A DNA stretch of 64,000 nucleotides from Molossus alvarezi (lineage: Eukaryota > Chordata > Mammalia > Chiroptera > Molossidae): the NCBI GenBank assembly GCA_037176705.1, contig CM073886.1, forward strand, positions 1,922,001 to 1,986,000. The letters are read 5' to 3'. Positions within the stretch are counted from its first letter, which is position 1. Each line of letters begins with the position of its first letter. Below the pieces are notes generated by a model. It was not told the origin of the DNA and did no database searches. It was given only the letters and a program-made list of their open reading frames with translations. A program made the translations under genes and the position numbers. Positions 43,601 through 55,619 of the stretch are shown here, one piece after another.

Positions 43601-44468
43601 CATATGCAGCAAACTTTCACTAATACAACACCTAAGGCAACAGAAACAACAACAAAAAATGAACACATGGGGCTACATCAAACTAAAAACCTTCTGCACA
43701 GCAAAGGAAACAACCATCCAAACAGAAAGGGAATCCACTATATGGGAGACTATAATTGCCAATGAGCATCAGTTGGGTTAATTTCCAAAATATATAGAAT
43801 GCTCATACTACTCAACAAAAGGAAGACAAAGAACCCAATTAAAAAATGGACAGAGGACTTAAATAAACACCTCTCTAAAAAGGACATACAATTGGCCAAG
43901 AGACATATAAAGAAATGCTGAACATCACTAATCATCAGAGAGATGCAAATTAAACCAACTATGAGCTGTGACCTCACACCTGTCAGAATAGCTACCATCA
44001 ACAAATCATCAAACAACAAGTGTTGGCGAGGGTGTGGAGAAAAGGAGACTCTTGTACACTGCTGGTGGGAATGCAGAGTGGTGCAGCCACTAGGGAAAAC
44101 ACTATGATGTTACCTAAAAAAGTTAAAATTTGAACTGCCATTTGACCCAAAGTGAAGTGTATTCACTTTTGGGAATATACAGTAAATAATCTGAAACACC
44201 AATGAGAAAGAATATATGTACCCCTATGTTCATAGCAGCACCATTTATAATAGCTAAGATCTGGAAACAACCCAAGTGTCTATCAGTAGATGAGTGGATT
44301 ACAAAGCTGTGGTACATGTACACAATGGAATACTATGCAGCTGTAAGAAAGAAAGATCTCTTATTTTTTGAGATGGCATTGAAGGACCTGGAGAATATTA
44401 TGCTAAGCAAAACAAGCCAAGCAGAGAAAGACAAATATTACATAATCTCACTTATTTGTGGAATATAA
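40654..44468 (+). pseudogene. L1 copy 3 ORF2 with an intact 353-codon RT segment
   Basis: The endonuclease part (40654-41600) is broken. From 41926 to 42987 a 353-codon frame is open and covers the reverse transcriptase, with [44 protein letters not shown] and the catalytic F-A-D-D at 42736-42747. A usual L1 shows CPLSP here, so the LP is a change. Later pieces are open only in part, and the protein end (ISLICGI) is at 44468. RT activity of a fragment without endonuclease is improbable. Confidence 0.87.
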
Positions 44469-44705
44469 TGAACTAAACAAACTGCTGAACTAAATTAACT
44501 AAGAGACATAGAGGTGGGGTACAGACTGACAAGACTCAGAGGAGGGGGTGGGGGGAAGAAAAAAACCACAGAAGTTACATGCATGTATGCATGACCAATA
44601 AACATAGACAACAAGGCTGGGAATGGAGCGGGGGGGGGAGTGTAGAAGGGTGTCAATGGGGGGAAAAATGAGAAACATCTGTAACAAAAAAATGAATAAA
44701 TAAAA

Positions 44706-45942
44706 AATTAAAAAATAAATAAAATCAATGAAGGAAACAAATTTTAGATAAATAATATATAAATCAAAAAGAAATTTAAGACTATTTTTTAAACAAGAAG
44801 AAATAATGGTCTGCATTCCAGCAACAAAACTTCTTGTAGAAAATCATCCAAATTTTTACCTAATTTTTATAGCAAGTCAGTGGTGTTCTAACTCAAAATA
44901 AGATGCAACTAATTGACATGTACTTGACCTCTGTTTTATTTCCCCTTAGAATGTGTTAGGATGTGCCTTGAAAATGGGAAACTTGTATTTTGGAGATTGT
45001 AATGCTTACTAGAGACTATCAGAGAACTCGAAAATTAAATTATATTTCAGGCACTAGAATGTACATATTTATGCAAGCTATATTGTAGATGTGAGACTAA
45101 TCCTCAAAAATTAGGAATACAAATTTTTTACTTTTAAATAACTAGTAAGGGTGACACAATGTTGCATATAGTGAGAAATTTCTTTTTCTCATCTAAAATA
45201 TATGCTTTTTCTAAATGTGATTTTTATCAGTGATCTGACTACTTGAATGTTTGTGTGTGGGGGGTTGGTTACTCTTGATGCACTGGCTGGTTGGCTTGTG
45301 GTAAATCATAATTTTTCATTTACCTAGGACACCTATAAATATCTATTAAAGTCTCCCTCACAATTACATCAAGTTTATAAAATGCTTGTAATTTTAACTT
45401 CTGAATATTGCACCTGGTAAGTATATAGTCAGAAAAAGAGCAGCAAAAAAACATGTAAGAAGGAAAAGTTTAGGAAAACTTTTTTTAGAGCTCATTCGCC
45501 TCCACTGGAACACTGAAACACTGAAGCAGAAAATATATTTCATCTCCCCACTGACCACAACCTTTGCTGAATCACAGAAATATTTTCTTCCATTACTGAA
45601 ATCTGTTTACTCTTCAGTGAATTCTAGATGACACTTAAGCTCTTGAGCTATACTTTTGGTTCTTTCCATGACGCAAATGTTAAGTGTTAATTGAACAACT
45701 CTAATTTTGCCTGTGACTTTTGAAGACCTATCAAAATATGTCAAGGAAGAAAGACAAGCTGATAAGATTTAAGTAGGTCTCTATTGCATAAAGATGCTCA
45801 ATGCTTATGTGATGATAGACTAGTTGGTATTTTTTGTATTAAGAGAGAAAATACGTAGGTCTTAGACCATATTGATTTCTTGACACATAAAAATGAAAGT
45901 AAATCATAGATAGTTAAAATAATACTACCTTTATATTTTATG
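44706..45942. other. Unassigned AT-rich segment
   Basis: About 1.2 kb of AT-rich, apparently single-copy sequence. No gene, RNA or named repeat is seen. Confidence 0.5.
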
Positions 45943-46065
45943 AGAACAATGGACATGGACAACAAAGCTGGGCACAGGGTGGGGAGGAAGAGGGAGGGGG
46001 AAATCAGTGGGGGGGGAACATCTGTAACAAAAATAAATTAATTAATTTTAAAAATAAAAAATATA
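45943..46065 (+). mobile_element. L1 3-prime-end fragment
   Basis: GAACAATGGACATGGACAAC, a G-rich stretch, then ACATCTGTAACAAAAATAAATT and an A/T tail. This is a heavily 5-prime-truncated L1 copy about 0.1 kb long. Confidence 0.8.
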
Positions 46066-46311
46066 AATAAAAGATAATTTTGAAGTATTATGTGATTTAT
46101 GGTTCAGGAAAAATAAGGCCACATGACTTTCTTTAGCTGAATTTTTATAGGTCACAAGATTTTAAATTCAAGATAAAAGTCAGTCCTGGTATAAAAATAA
46201 AAACAATTATCATGTACAGAGTGTGTATTATATGCCAAGCACTATGAGGTGCTACATTTATCTTTCATAATAAACTCGAAAGATAGTTTTATTTAAATAT
46301 GTTTTATATTT

Positions 46312-46505
46312 TTACAATTTTTCTTTATTGATTTGAGAGAGAGAGAGAGAGAGAGATTGATGAGAGAGAACATTAATTGGCCACTGCATGCATGCCTCCC
46401 CATGGGGTCAGGTCCACAATCTGAGCATGTGCCCTGACCAGGAATTGAACAGGCAACCTCTTGGTGCATGATTCGATGCTCAACCACTGAACCACACTGG
46501 CTGGG
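46312..46505 (-). mobile_element. Ves SINE
   Basis: TTTATTGATTTGAGAGAGAG, ATGTGCCCTGACCAGGAATTG and AACCACTGAACCACACTGG mark a minus-strand copy. ATAGTTTTA-type sequence on both sides (AAGATAGTTTTA) suggests its target duplication. Confidence 0.87.
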
Positions 46506-46547
46506 CAAAAGATAGTTTTAGGATCATCCTAGTTATATAGGTGAGAG

Positions 46548-46703
46548 CCCTGCCCAGTGTTTCTCAATGCTTAGAGCACCAGCCCATGCACTGAAGGGTG
46601 GAGTGTTTGATTCCCAGTCAAGGGCATGTACCCAGTTTGCAGGTTCAATCCCCAACCCTGGTCATGAAAAATGTGAAAGGCAACCAATGTTGTGTCTTTC
46701 TCA

Positions 46704-46753
<50 letters not shown>

Positions 46754-46805
46754 CCTCCCTTCCTCCCTCCCTCCCTCCTTTTCACTCTCTGTAAAAATCA
46801 ATGGA
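46548..46805 (+). mobile_element. Ves SINE with an expanded CT tail
   Basis: AGCCCTGCCCAGTGTTTCTC (head), TTTGCAGGTTCAATCCCC (B box region), AGGCAACCAATGTTGTG, a (CT)n stretch at 46707-46751, and a TAAAAATCAATGGAAACAATG tail. It forms a head-to-head pair with the minus-strand copy 45 bp away. Confidence 0.87.
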
Positions 46806-47114
46806 AACAATGTTCTTGGCTGAGGAGTAACAAAAAAAAATTAATTAGCTACAGCAGTGATAAAGTTTGATGTGTAAAAATAAAACATCACATGCTCAAG
46901 GTCACACAAATTATTAAGTGGCAAAAAAATGAAACTAGTAGTCTTCCGACATAAATTCTTATGCCCTTATCCTATAGAGATTCACAGTAAAAATAAAACA
47001 ACAACAATTTTTAACAATCGATTTGTTAGAATACAAATATATGAGCAATAAAAGAGTTAATAGTTCCTGTAATTATGGATGTTGAGAGAAGAGAAACAAA
47101 TAGAAACTATCCTA
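46806..47114. other. Unassigned AT-rich segment
   Basis: No gene or named repeat is evident. Confidence 0.45.
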
Positions 47115-47400
47115 ATTACTCATTTATTTTTATTATTGAGAGTATTACAGATGTCCCCCATTTTTTTCTCCTTTGCCAACCTCCACCTGGCTCCTGTCCC
47201 CACCAGTCCTTCACTACACTACTGTCGATGCCCATGGGTTATGCATATGTGCAGATGAGTTCTCTGGTTAATCTCTTCCAACCACTCCTATTTCTCCTTC
47301 CCTCTGAGATCTGTCAGTCTGTTCCCTGCTTTCATGTCTCTGGACCTATTTTGTTTGTCAGTTTCTTTCAGCCCTCTCTGATTGCAGGTAATTTCTGACC
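47115..47400 (-). mobile_element. L1 or HAL1 3-prime-UTR fragment
   Basis: GTATTACAGATGTCCCCCAT, CCATGGGTTATGCATATGTG, GAGATCTGTCAGTCTGTTCC and GGACCTATTTTGTTTGTCAG are the complement of an L1-type 3-prime UTR. The GTATTACAGATG start matches the HAL1 end at 6085-6100 more closely than other L1 ends. Confidence 0.7.
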
Positions 47401-47704
47401 AAGTGGACTGCTAAATCTCTATATTTATTTTATATTCCATTTATTTATGTTCTCTTTTTATTAGTCTTTTGTTAATTAATTTATTTTTATTACAGATGTT
47501 TCTCCCCCCCCCCCACATATTCCCATCCCCTCCCTCCCCACCCTGTCCCCAGCATTGTTGTCCATGTCCATTGTTCATGCATACATGCATATAAGTTCTG
47601 TGGTTTACCTCTCCCCCACCACTCACTCTTCTGGGGATTGTTGGTCTGTACCCCACTGCCACGGCACTGGGACTACCACATTCCTCAGATTGTTATGTTC
47701 ATTA

Positions 47705-50700
47705 TATTCCACAAATAAGTGAGATCATATGATACTTGTCTTTCTCTGTTTGGTTGTTGTGCTTAGGATAATACTTTCCAGGTCCCTCCATGTCATCTCA
47801 AAGGATAAGAGATCTTTCTTTCTTACAGCTGCATAGTACTCCATTGTGTACATGTACCACAGATTTTTTATCCATTCATCTACTGATGGACATTTGGCTG
47901 TTTCCAGATCTTAGCTATTGTAAATAGTGCTGCTACAAACATGGGGAAATATATATTCTTTCTGATTGGTGTTTCAGGCGTCTGAGGGTGTATTCCTAGT
48001 AGTGGGATCACTGAGTCAAATGGAAGTTCAATTTTTAATTTTTTGAGGTAACAGCATATTGTTTTCCATAGTGGCTGCACCAGTCTGCATTCCCACCAGC
48101 AGTGCACTAGAGTCCCGTTTTCTCCACACCCTTGTCAACACTTGTTGTTTTGATGATTTCTGACAGGTGTGAGGTGATACCTCATTGTTGTTTTAATTTG
48201 CATCTCTCTGATGATTAGTGATGTTGAGCATTTCTTCATATGTCTCTTAGCCATTTGTATGTCCTGTTTGGAGAGGTGTCTATTTAGTTCCTCTGCCAAT
48301 TTTTTAATTGGGTTCTTTGTCTTCTTTTGTTGAGTTGTATGAGCACTCTCTATATATTGGAAATTAACTCCTTATCTGATATATCATTGGCAATTATGCT
48401 CTCCCATACAGTGGGTTGCCTTTCCATTTTGAGGATTGTATCTTATGCTATGCAGAAGCTTTTGAGTTTGATGTAGTCCCATGTGTTCATTTTCTTCTTT
48501 GTTTCTGTTGCCTTAGGTGATGTATCCATGAAAATTCTGCTGCATATGATGTCGGAAATTTTGTTGCCTGTATTTTCTTCTAGGATTTTTATGGATTCAT
48601 GAGTCACATTTAAGTCTTTTATCCATTTTGAGTTTATTCTTGTGTATGGTGTAAATTGGTGGTCTAGATTCATTTTTTTTTTGCATGCAGTTGTTCAATT
48701 TTCCCACCATCATATATTGAGGAGGCTGTCTTTACTCCACTGTATGCTCTTGCCACCGTTGTCAAATATTAATTGAGCATATTGCCTTGGGTCTATTTCT
48801 GGGTTCTCTATTCTGTTCCATTGATATATATGCCTGTTCTTGTGCCAGTACCTGGCTGTTTTGATTACAGTGGCTTTGTAGTATAACCTGAAATCTGGTA
48901 ATGTGATCCCTCCAACTTTGTTTTTCTTTTTCAAGATTGCTGTGGCTATTAGATGTCTTTTTTGGATCCATATGAATTTTTGAAGTATTTGTTCTAGTTC
49001 TGTGAAGTATGTCGTTGGAATTTTGATGGGGATTGCACTGAATCTATAGATTGCTTTGGGTACTATGGACATTATAATGTTAATTCTTCCGATCCATGAA
49101 CAAGGTATGTGCTTCCACTTTTTTATATCTTCATCTATTTCTTTTTTCAACGACCTGTAGTTTTCAGCAAATAGGTTCTTTATTTCTTTGGTTAAGTTTA
49201 TTCTTAGGTATCTTAATTTTTTTTGCTGCGATGGTAAATGAGATTGTTTTCTTAGTTTCTCTTTCTGTGACTTCATCATTGGTGTATAAGAATGCTGTCG
49301 ATTTCCTGACATTAATTTTGTATCCTGCTAATTTGCAAATTTATGAAGTCTAGTAGACTTTTGATGGAGTCTTTGGGGTTTTCTACGTATAGTATCATGT
49401 CATCTGCAAATAATGACAGTTTCACTTCTTCCTCTCCAATTTTTTCTTCCTGTCTGATTGCTGTGGCTAAGACTTCCAGTACTGTGTTAAATAAGACTGG
49501 TGAAAGTGGGCATCCTTGTCTTGTTCCTGTCCTTAAGGAAAATGCTTTCAGTTTCTGCCCATTGAGTATGATGTTAACTGTAGGTCTTTCATATATGGCC
49601 ATTATTATGTCGAGACATGATCCCTCTATTCCCAGATTGCTGAGCGTTTTTATCAGAAATGGGTACTGGATTTTGTTGAATGCTTTTCAGCATCTATTGA
49701 TATGATCATATAGTTTTTATCTTTCATTTTGTTTATGTGGTGAATCACATTTATTGATTTGAGGATATTGTACCATCCTTGCATCCCTGGGATGAATCCC
49801 ACTTGGTCATGATGAATAATTTGTTTGATGTATTGCTGGATTTGATTTGCTAGTATTTTGTTCAGGATTTTGGCATCTATGTTCATCAGGGATATTGGCC
49901 TGTAGTTTTCTTTCTTTGTAGGTATTTTTCTGGTTTTGGAATTAGAATTATGCTGGCCTCATAAAATGAGTTTGGAATTCTTCCCTCTTGAATTTTTAAA
50001 AATAGTTTGAAAAGAATGGGTATTAGTTGTTCTTTGAATGTCCTCTAAAATTCCCCCATGAAGCCATTCAAGCCTGGGGGCTTTTGTTTGCTGGGAGAGT
50101 CTTAATTACATTTTCAATTTCTTTTGTTATTGTTCTGTTCAAGTTTTCTATCTCTACATCATTGGGTTTGGGGAGACTATGTGTTTCTAGAAATTTGTTC
50201 ATAATGCTTAGATTGTCAAATTTGTTGCCGTATAATTCTTCATAATATTTGATTATAATCCTTTTGCATTTCTTTGGTGTCAGTTATTATTTCTTCTCTT
50301 TCATTTCGGATTTTGTGTATTTGGGTTCTCTCTCTTTGTTTCCTGGTGAATCTAGCTAAGGGTTCATCAGCCTTTTTTATCTTTTCTAAGAACCACCTCT
50401 TTGTTTCATTGATCCCTTGAATTGTTTTTTGGTCTTCATGTCATTTATTTCTGCTCTGATCTTCACTATTTCCTTCCTTGTACTTGCTCTGGGATTTTCT
50501 TTTTGTTTGCTTTCTAGTTCTTTAAGTTGTGAGGTTAGATAGTCTATTAGAAAATGTTCTTTTTTCTGAGGTAGGCCTGTAATGCTATGAACTTCCCTCT
50601 CAGAACTGCTTTTGCTGCATCCCATAGATTTTGTGCTGTTGTGTGTTCATTTTCATTGGTTTCCAGGAAGTTTTTAATTTCTTCCTTGACCTCTATGGTA

Positions 50701-51483
50701 ACCCATTCATTGTTCAATAACATGCTATTTAGCCTCAATGTTTTCAAATGTCTTTGCATGTTCTTGTTGCAATTGATTTCTAGTTTCATGCTATTGTGAT
50801 CTGAGAAGATGCTTGATATGATTTCAATCTTCTTGAACTTGTAGAGACTTTGTTTGTGCTCTAACATGTGGTCTATCTTTGAGAATGTCCCTTGTGCACT
50901 TGAGAAGAATGTGAATTTTTCAGTTTTGGGGTGTACTTCTCTGTAGATAGCTATTAAATCCATTTGGTCTAGTGCTTCATTTAGAGTCTGTGTTTTATTG
51001 CTAATTTTCTGTCTAGAGGATCTATCCAGTGATGTCAGCGGGGTGTTGAAGTGCCCTGCTATGATTGTATTGCTGTTGATTTCTCCTTTGAAGTCCTCCA
51101 GAATATTTTTAATATATGTTGGTGCTCCTATATGGGGTGCATATATGTTTACCAAGGTTATATCTTCCTGTTAGATAGATCCTTTGAATATTATGTAGTG
51201 GCCTTCTTTGTCTCTAGTTATGGCCTTCATTTTGAAATCCACTCTATCAGATATGAGTATTGCTACCCCAGCTTTTTTTCCCTTTCTGTTTGCTTGAAAG
51301 ATTTTTTTTCTATTCCTTCACTTTCAACCTATGTGAGTGTTTTGTTATGAGGTGGGTCTCTTGTAAACAACATATATGTGAGTCATGCTTTCTTATCCAG
51401 TCAGCTACTCTGTGTCTTTTTATCAGAGCATTCAGTCCATTCACATTTAAGGTGATAATTGATATGTATTTATTTATTGCCAT
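47705..51483 (-). pseudogene. L1 copy 4 ORF2, broken
   Basis: The start codon complement CAT is at 51481-51483. The endonuclease domain is open for 202 codons (50547-51155, [14 protein letters not shown], ending near the linker). The reverse transcriptase catalytic F-A-D-D is at 49399-49410, within 49312-49602, a piece that has a small in-frame loss ([14 protein letters not shown]). Other pieces at 48710-49312 and 48443-48673 belong to the C-terminal part. Stops separate all of these. Confidence 0.85.
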
Positions 51484-51533
51484 TTTTGTTTAGTGCGTTA
51501 ATATTTTTTTTCTATTTCTTATACTAATTAGAG

Positions 51534-51559
<26 letters not shown>

Positions 51560-51569
<10 letters not shown>

Positions 51570-52460
51570 CATATCTTGCAGTGCTGTCTTAGTGTTAATG
51601 TATTCCCTTGGCCGTTTTTTTTTTTTTTTTTTTTTTTTTTTTTGTCTGGAAAGCTCTTTATTTGACCTTCTATTTTGAATGATAGCCTTGCTGGATAGAG
51701 TAGTCTTGGATTCAGATCCTTGTTTTTTATGACCTTGATTACTTCATGTCACTCTCTTCTAGCCTGTAGTGTTTCTATTGAGAATTCAACTCAGAGCCTT
51801 ATGGGGTTTTCTTTGTAGGTGACCTGTTGCTTATCTTTGGCTGCCTTTAGGATTCCCTCTTTGTCTTTAATTTTGGCATTTTAATTACTATGTGTCTTGG
51901 TGTGAGCCTGTTTGGGTTCTTCTTACTTTGGGCTCTCTGTGCTTCTTGAACTTGAATGCCTTCTTCCTTCACCAAGTTAGGAAAGTTTTCTGTCACTATT
52001 TCTTCAACTATATTCTATAACCCTTGCCCATTTTCTTCCTCTTCGGGGACTCCTATGATGTGAATGTTATTACATTTCCAGTAGCCCCACAGTTCTTTTA
52101 AACTATCTTCCTGTTCTTTAATTTTTTTTTTTCCTGTGTTTTTTTTTCTTATTGGCTGATTTTTTCTATCCTGTTTTCTAATTCACTGATCTGGTCCTCG
52201 GCTTCCTCTAGTCTTCTGGTTAGTCCTTTCAATGTGTTCTTAATTTCTACTATGTCATTCTTTATTTCCACTTGATTTGTTTTCAGTGTTTCTACATCTT
52301 TACTCACGGTGCTGATGTGTTTACTCATGGTGTTGATCTTCCTCAAGATCATGGCTCTGAACTCTACCTCTGATAATTTGCTTAACAGCATTTTATTTAT
52401 CTCATCTTCGATAGAGTTCTCTTGTTCTTTCATTTGAAATTTGTTTCTTTGTTTCACCAT
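51560..52460 (-). pseudogene. L1 copy 4 ORF1, broken
   Basis: The first 103 codons are open (52149-52460, MVKQRNKFQMKEQEN, then the coiled coil ending ELENRIEKISQ). RRM and C-terminal phrases can be read on the minus strand to 51660, with frame changes and homopolymer expansions. Confidence 0.83.
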
Positions 52461-53367
52461 TTTGGCTATCTCAGCCAGCTTTGGAGACTGCCAAATTTAC
52501 CCTGTGTGTGTTGGTGTTCTGCTGTTTGTGGCTCCTTCTACTGGGTTTGGATGGGCCTGGACAGGCCCATGTTAAACACCACTGACAATTCTTACTTTCC
52601 TGTGTAGATTTTCAAGCCCAGGACTGGTTCAGTTATCCTCTAGCTTTTTCCTGGAGGCTAGTAGTCTCAGTTATTCAGTGCCTTGGAATGTAGCCCTGGT
52701 GTTCTTCATAAGAGGATTTTCAGAGGGTGGGATAGAGGCTGGTTGTTAATGAGCCTCAATTTGCATTTCAATACCTCACCTGGGAAAGGCTGAATCTCTG
52801 AGGGGGCAGGGCTGCTGCTTTTCCCCACAGCTCTGGGATGGAGCTCAGTGGCCACCATCGTTTGTGATCGCAACTCAGGAAAAACTCTGAGTGCCCTCCA
52901 AATCCCGGTTGTCCTCACAGAGTTCCAGCCCAGTCTTCCCTCCCTCTGCTGTACCCCCCAGTAAGTGGCTGTGGCTATTTTAGCACTCTGTCCCAGCTCT
53001 CTGCACTGTGGAGTGGGCTTGGTCTTTATTTCCCAAGTGCACTGCTTACAGCTAAGATTGCTGCTGTCCGAGGGCTCCCAGCCACCATTCTCTCATGCCT
53101 CCACAGATCCTACCAGTGTTTCTGGTTATATAATCCTGTCCTGTTTCTTTTCTGTAGGTTTTTTTCTGAGTATTTGTCTTTTTTTTTTTTTTTGTAATTT
53201 CTCTTTGGTCCTGGGAGATCATCCGTGTAGCTTCTATTCATTCCGCCTCCATTTTCATATCCACAAATGGAGTTTTTTTATATTATGTATCATTTACCAT
53301 AGATTAATAGTTATTTTAATGTTTTCGTGGTTTACATTTTATGCCAGAAATAAAAATGATTTACATT

Positions 53368-53480
53368 TTTAATGAGCCTCAATTTGCATTTCTTTGCCTC
53401 ACCTGGGAAAGACTGAATCTCCAAGGTGGGGGGCTGCTGCTTTTCTCCACAGCTCTGGGAAGGAGCACATGATCAACATT
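53368..53480 (-). mobile_element. Extra L1 leader fragment
   Basis: AATGAGCCTCAATTTGCATT, CACCTGGGAAAGACTGAATC and CTGCTGCTTTTCTCCACAGC repeat the sequence at 52748-52850 of copy 4 in the same orientation, about 0.6 kb away. Confidence 0.75.
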
Positions 53481-53484
53481 ACAA

Positions 53485-53915
53485 TTTTTGAGGATAGTAC
53501 ATTTGTCTATATATTTACCTTTACCAGAGAGCTTTATAATTTTTGTATGCTTGTGTGTTGCAGTCTAGTGTCTTCTCATCTTAACTTGAAAGATTCCCTT
53601 TAGCATTTCCTGAAGGGCATGTCTCTTGGTGATCAACTTCTTCAGTGTTTATCCAGAAAATTCTTAACTTATTTTAGTTTTGGTGAACCGTTTTGACAGA
53701 CATGGTATTCATGTTTGGCATTTCCCCCCCTAATTTTGAATTTATCAGCTCACTCTTTCCTGGCCTACAAAATTTCTACTGAAAACCCACTGATAATCTG
53801 ATAATCTAATAAGAGCCCCCTTGCATGTGCTGCTTTTCTCTTACTGCCTTCAAGATTCTTTTCTTGTCTGGGATTTTTGACAGTTTAATTACATTGTGTT
53901 TCTTTTAGGATTCAA
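53485..53915 (-). mobile_element. Ancient L1 fragment (L1M-type)
   Basis: TTCCCTTTAGCATTTCCTGA, CTCTTTCCTGGCCTACAAA, ATTTCTACTGAAAACCCACTG and TTCTTTTCTTGTCTGGGATT match, in complement, the ORF1-region sequence common in old mammalian L1. It is much more diverged than the bat-type copies. Confidence 0.6.
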
Positions 53916-53919
53916 AATA

Positions 53920-54128
53920 GACTCAGTCATAAAAGTAGGGTACAAGACTGACATTTCTCAGAAGAGAGGGGGGATAAACCCTGAACTTATATGCATGTAT
54001 TCATAACCAATGGACATAGAATAGAAAGCTGGGGATGGGGTGGGAGGGGATAAAAAGGAGGGAGTCAATAGGGGGGAAAAGGAGAAATATCTGTAACAAA
54101 AAATAAATAGTAAAAAAATAAATAAAAC
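53920..54128 (+). mobile_element. L1 3-prime-end fragment
   Basis: GTCATAAAAGTAGGGTACAAG, ATATGCATGTATTCATAACC, GGGGATGGGGTGGGAGGGG and ATCTGTAACAAAAAATAAAT form a truncated L1 3-prime UTR. Confidence 0.8.
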
Positions 54129-54144
54129 ATATTTTTAAAATGTT

Positions 54145-54458
54145 GTAGATAAAGTATACAACAGAATTGAAATGTTCACCAGTGGGATTCAGTAACCAAC
54201 TTGATCGAGCAAAAGAAAAAAAAATCAGTGAACCTGAAGACTTGTCATTTGAAATTATGAGTCAGAGTAGTAAAAGAAAAAAGAATGAAAAAAATTGAAG
54301 TGAGCTTAGAGGACATCATTAGTGAATTAAAATGTGCATTATGGGAGTCACAGAAGAGAAAGGGACAGAAAGTCTATTAAAAAAAATAACAGCCAACACT
54401 TTCTCAAATTTGAGAAAAGAAATGGACATACAGGTTCAAGAAGTAAAAGAATTCCACT
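54145..54458 (+). mobile_element. Ancient L1 ORF1 fragment
   Basis: AATCAGTGAACCTGAAGACT, ATTATGGGAGTCACAGAAG, CTCAAATTTGAGAAAAGAAA and TGGACATACAGGTTCAAG match the RRM-region sequence of old mammalian L1. It contains several breaks. Confidence 0.6.
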
Positions 54459-54459
54459 T

Positions 54460-55005
54460 CGTAAAATATATTCTAAGAAGCCTGAAACACCAACCAGGAA
54501 GAATATATGCAACCCTATGTTCATAGCACTGCTATTTACAATAGATGAGATCTGGAAACAGTCCAAGTGCCCATCAGTAGATGAATGGATAAAAAAGCTG
54601 TGGTATATATATACAATGAAATACTATGCAGCTGTAAGAAAGAAAGATCTCTTACCCTTTGAGATGACATAGAGCATCCTGGAAAGCATTATACTAAGGG
54701 AAATAAGCCAGTCAGAGAAAGACAAGTACCACATGATCTCACTTTCTTATGGAACATAATGAACAAAATAAGCTGTTGACTGAAATAGATCCAGAGTCAT
54801 GAAAGTAGGGAACAGACTGACCAACCTCAGAGTGATGGGGGGTGTGAGGGGTGGAAAGAGATATACCAAAGAACTTATATGCATATATGCACAACCAATG
54901 AACACAGACATTAGGTTGGGAAGAGAAGGAAGAGGATTGGGAGCAGGAAGGAGGGGGTCAATGGGAAAATAAAGGAGGGCATTTGTAATACTATCAGCAG
55001 TAAAA
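54460..55005 (+). mobile_element. L1 copy, 5-prime truncated (last ~0.55 kb)
   Basis: It begins inside the ORF2 end (PETPTRKNICNPMFIALLFTI on 54334-54672) and continues through the 3-prime UTR with G-rich stretches and a HAL1-like ending (GGGCATTTGTAATACTATC). It joins old L1 sequence at about 54459. Confidence 0.8.
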
Positions 55006-55404
55006 AAAAAAGTGATAAACAACAGGAGGAACCACGTTGAGGCATCAACAAAGCACTTCTGTAAAACACCATTGTAGATATTATACAAAGAAATGTTCTT
55101 ACTACAGAATGAAAGCCTTATACCTTATTGTTTGCTTTACTCTTGGGCAATCATTTGACACTTCAAACCCCTACTGGTGCACTCGCACTAGCTTCAAAAC
55201 ACCAGCTTTCTACTGTCTTAAGTGTACATTTCAAACCGGGAAGCAGAACTCTCCGAAGGCAGAGCTCTCCTCCTCTATTGGAAACAGGCAGGGTGCCGGA
55301 GTGGATTCTTTTAAGGATGGTGGGAGATCAGCTGCTGCCTCCTGTCGAGTTTCTAGATTAAACAAACTGCTCTGGGTTGGGTGGACACAACAACTTCTCC
55401 AAAT
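55006..55404. other. Unassigned segment
   Basis: Single-copy-like sequence. Short open frames at 55037-55417 overlap in two phases without motifs. Confidence 0.45.
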
Positions 55405-55515
55405 CTTCCCCTTTTAAAAGAACACCATTTATTGTATTAGGGCCTACTCTCATGACAGCATTTTAACTATATTACTTATGTAAGATTCTAACTCCATTTA
55501 AGGTCATGTAAGATT
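55405..55515 (-). mobile_element. Ancient LTR-like fragment (MaLR/MLT1-type)
   Basis: GAACACCATTTATTGTATTA, GGGCCTACTCTCATGACAGC and ACTCCATTTAAGGTCATG resemble the complement of the repeat seen at 37.5 kb. The call is weak. Confidence 0.35.
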
Positions 55516-55619
55516 CTAGGATCCAATCAGCTTCTATCTAATTCAGCCTGATTTAATCTTAAATCATGATCTTCACTCCCAAATCAGCCCCTTTTCCATC
55601 CATATGTAAGGTCGGGCAC

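Larger units (their letters stand above)
37870..44705 (+). mobile_element. L1 copy 3, full length with monomeric promoter, inactive
   Basis: The 5-prime part starts around GAGACCATGAAGATGGTGGC, followed by about 0.55 kb of leader, a 73-bp monomer array (38470-38905), a further leader shared with copies 1 and 2, ORF1 (39716-40608), ORF2 (40654-44468), and a 3-prime UTR with a poly-G stretch and A-rich tail. It is the most complete L1 here, but both ORFs carry stops and frameshifts. The 5-prime boundary is approximate, and I could not find target duplications in the A-rich flanks. Confidence 0.88.
47458..53268 (-). mobile_element. L1 copy 4, minus strand, 5-prime truncated after the monomers
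   Basis: On the minus strand it starts at the block TGAAAATGGAGGCGGAATGA (53240s), which lies just after the monomer array in copy 3. It then has a leader, ORF1 (52460 to about 51560), ORF2 (51483 to about 47705) and the 3-prime UTR with a C11 run on plus (47504-47514). Many stops break it. Two long T runs on plus (51538-51567 and 51618-51642) correspond to the A-rich region at the end of ORF1. Confidence 0.87.
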
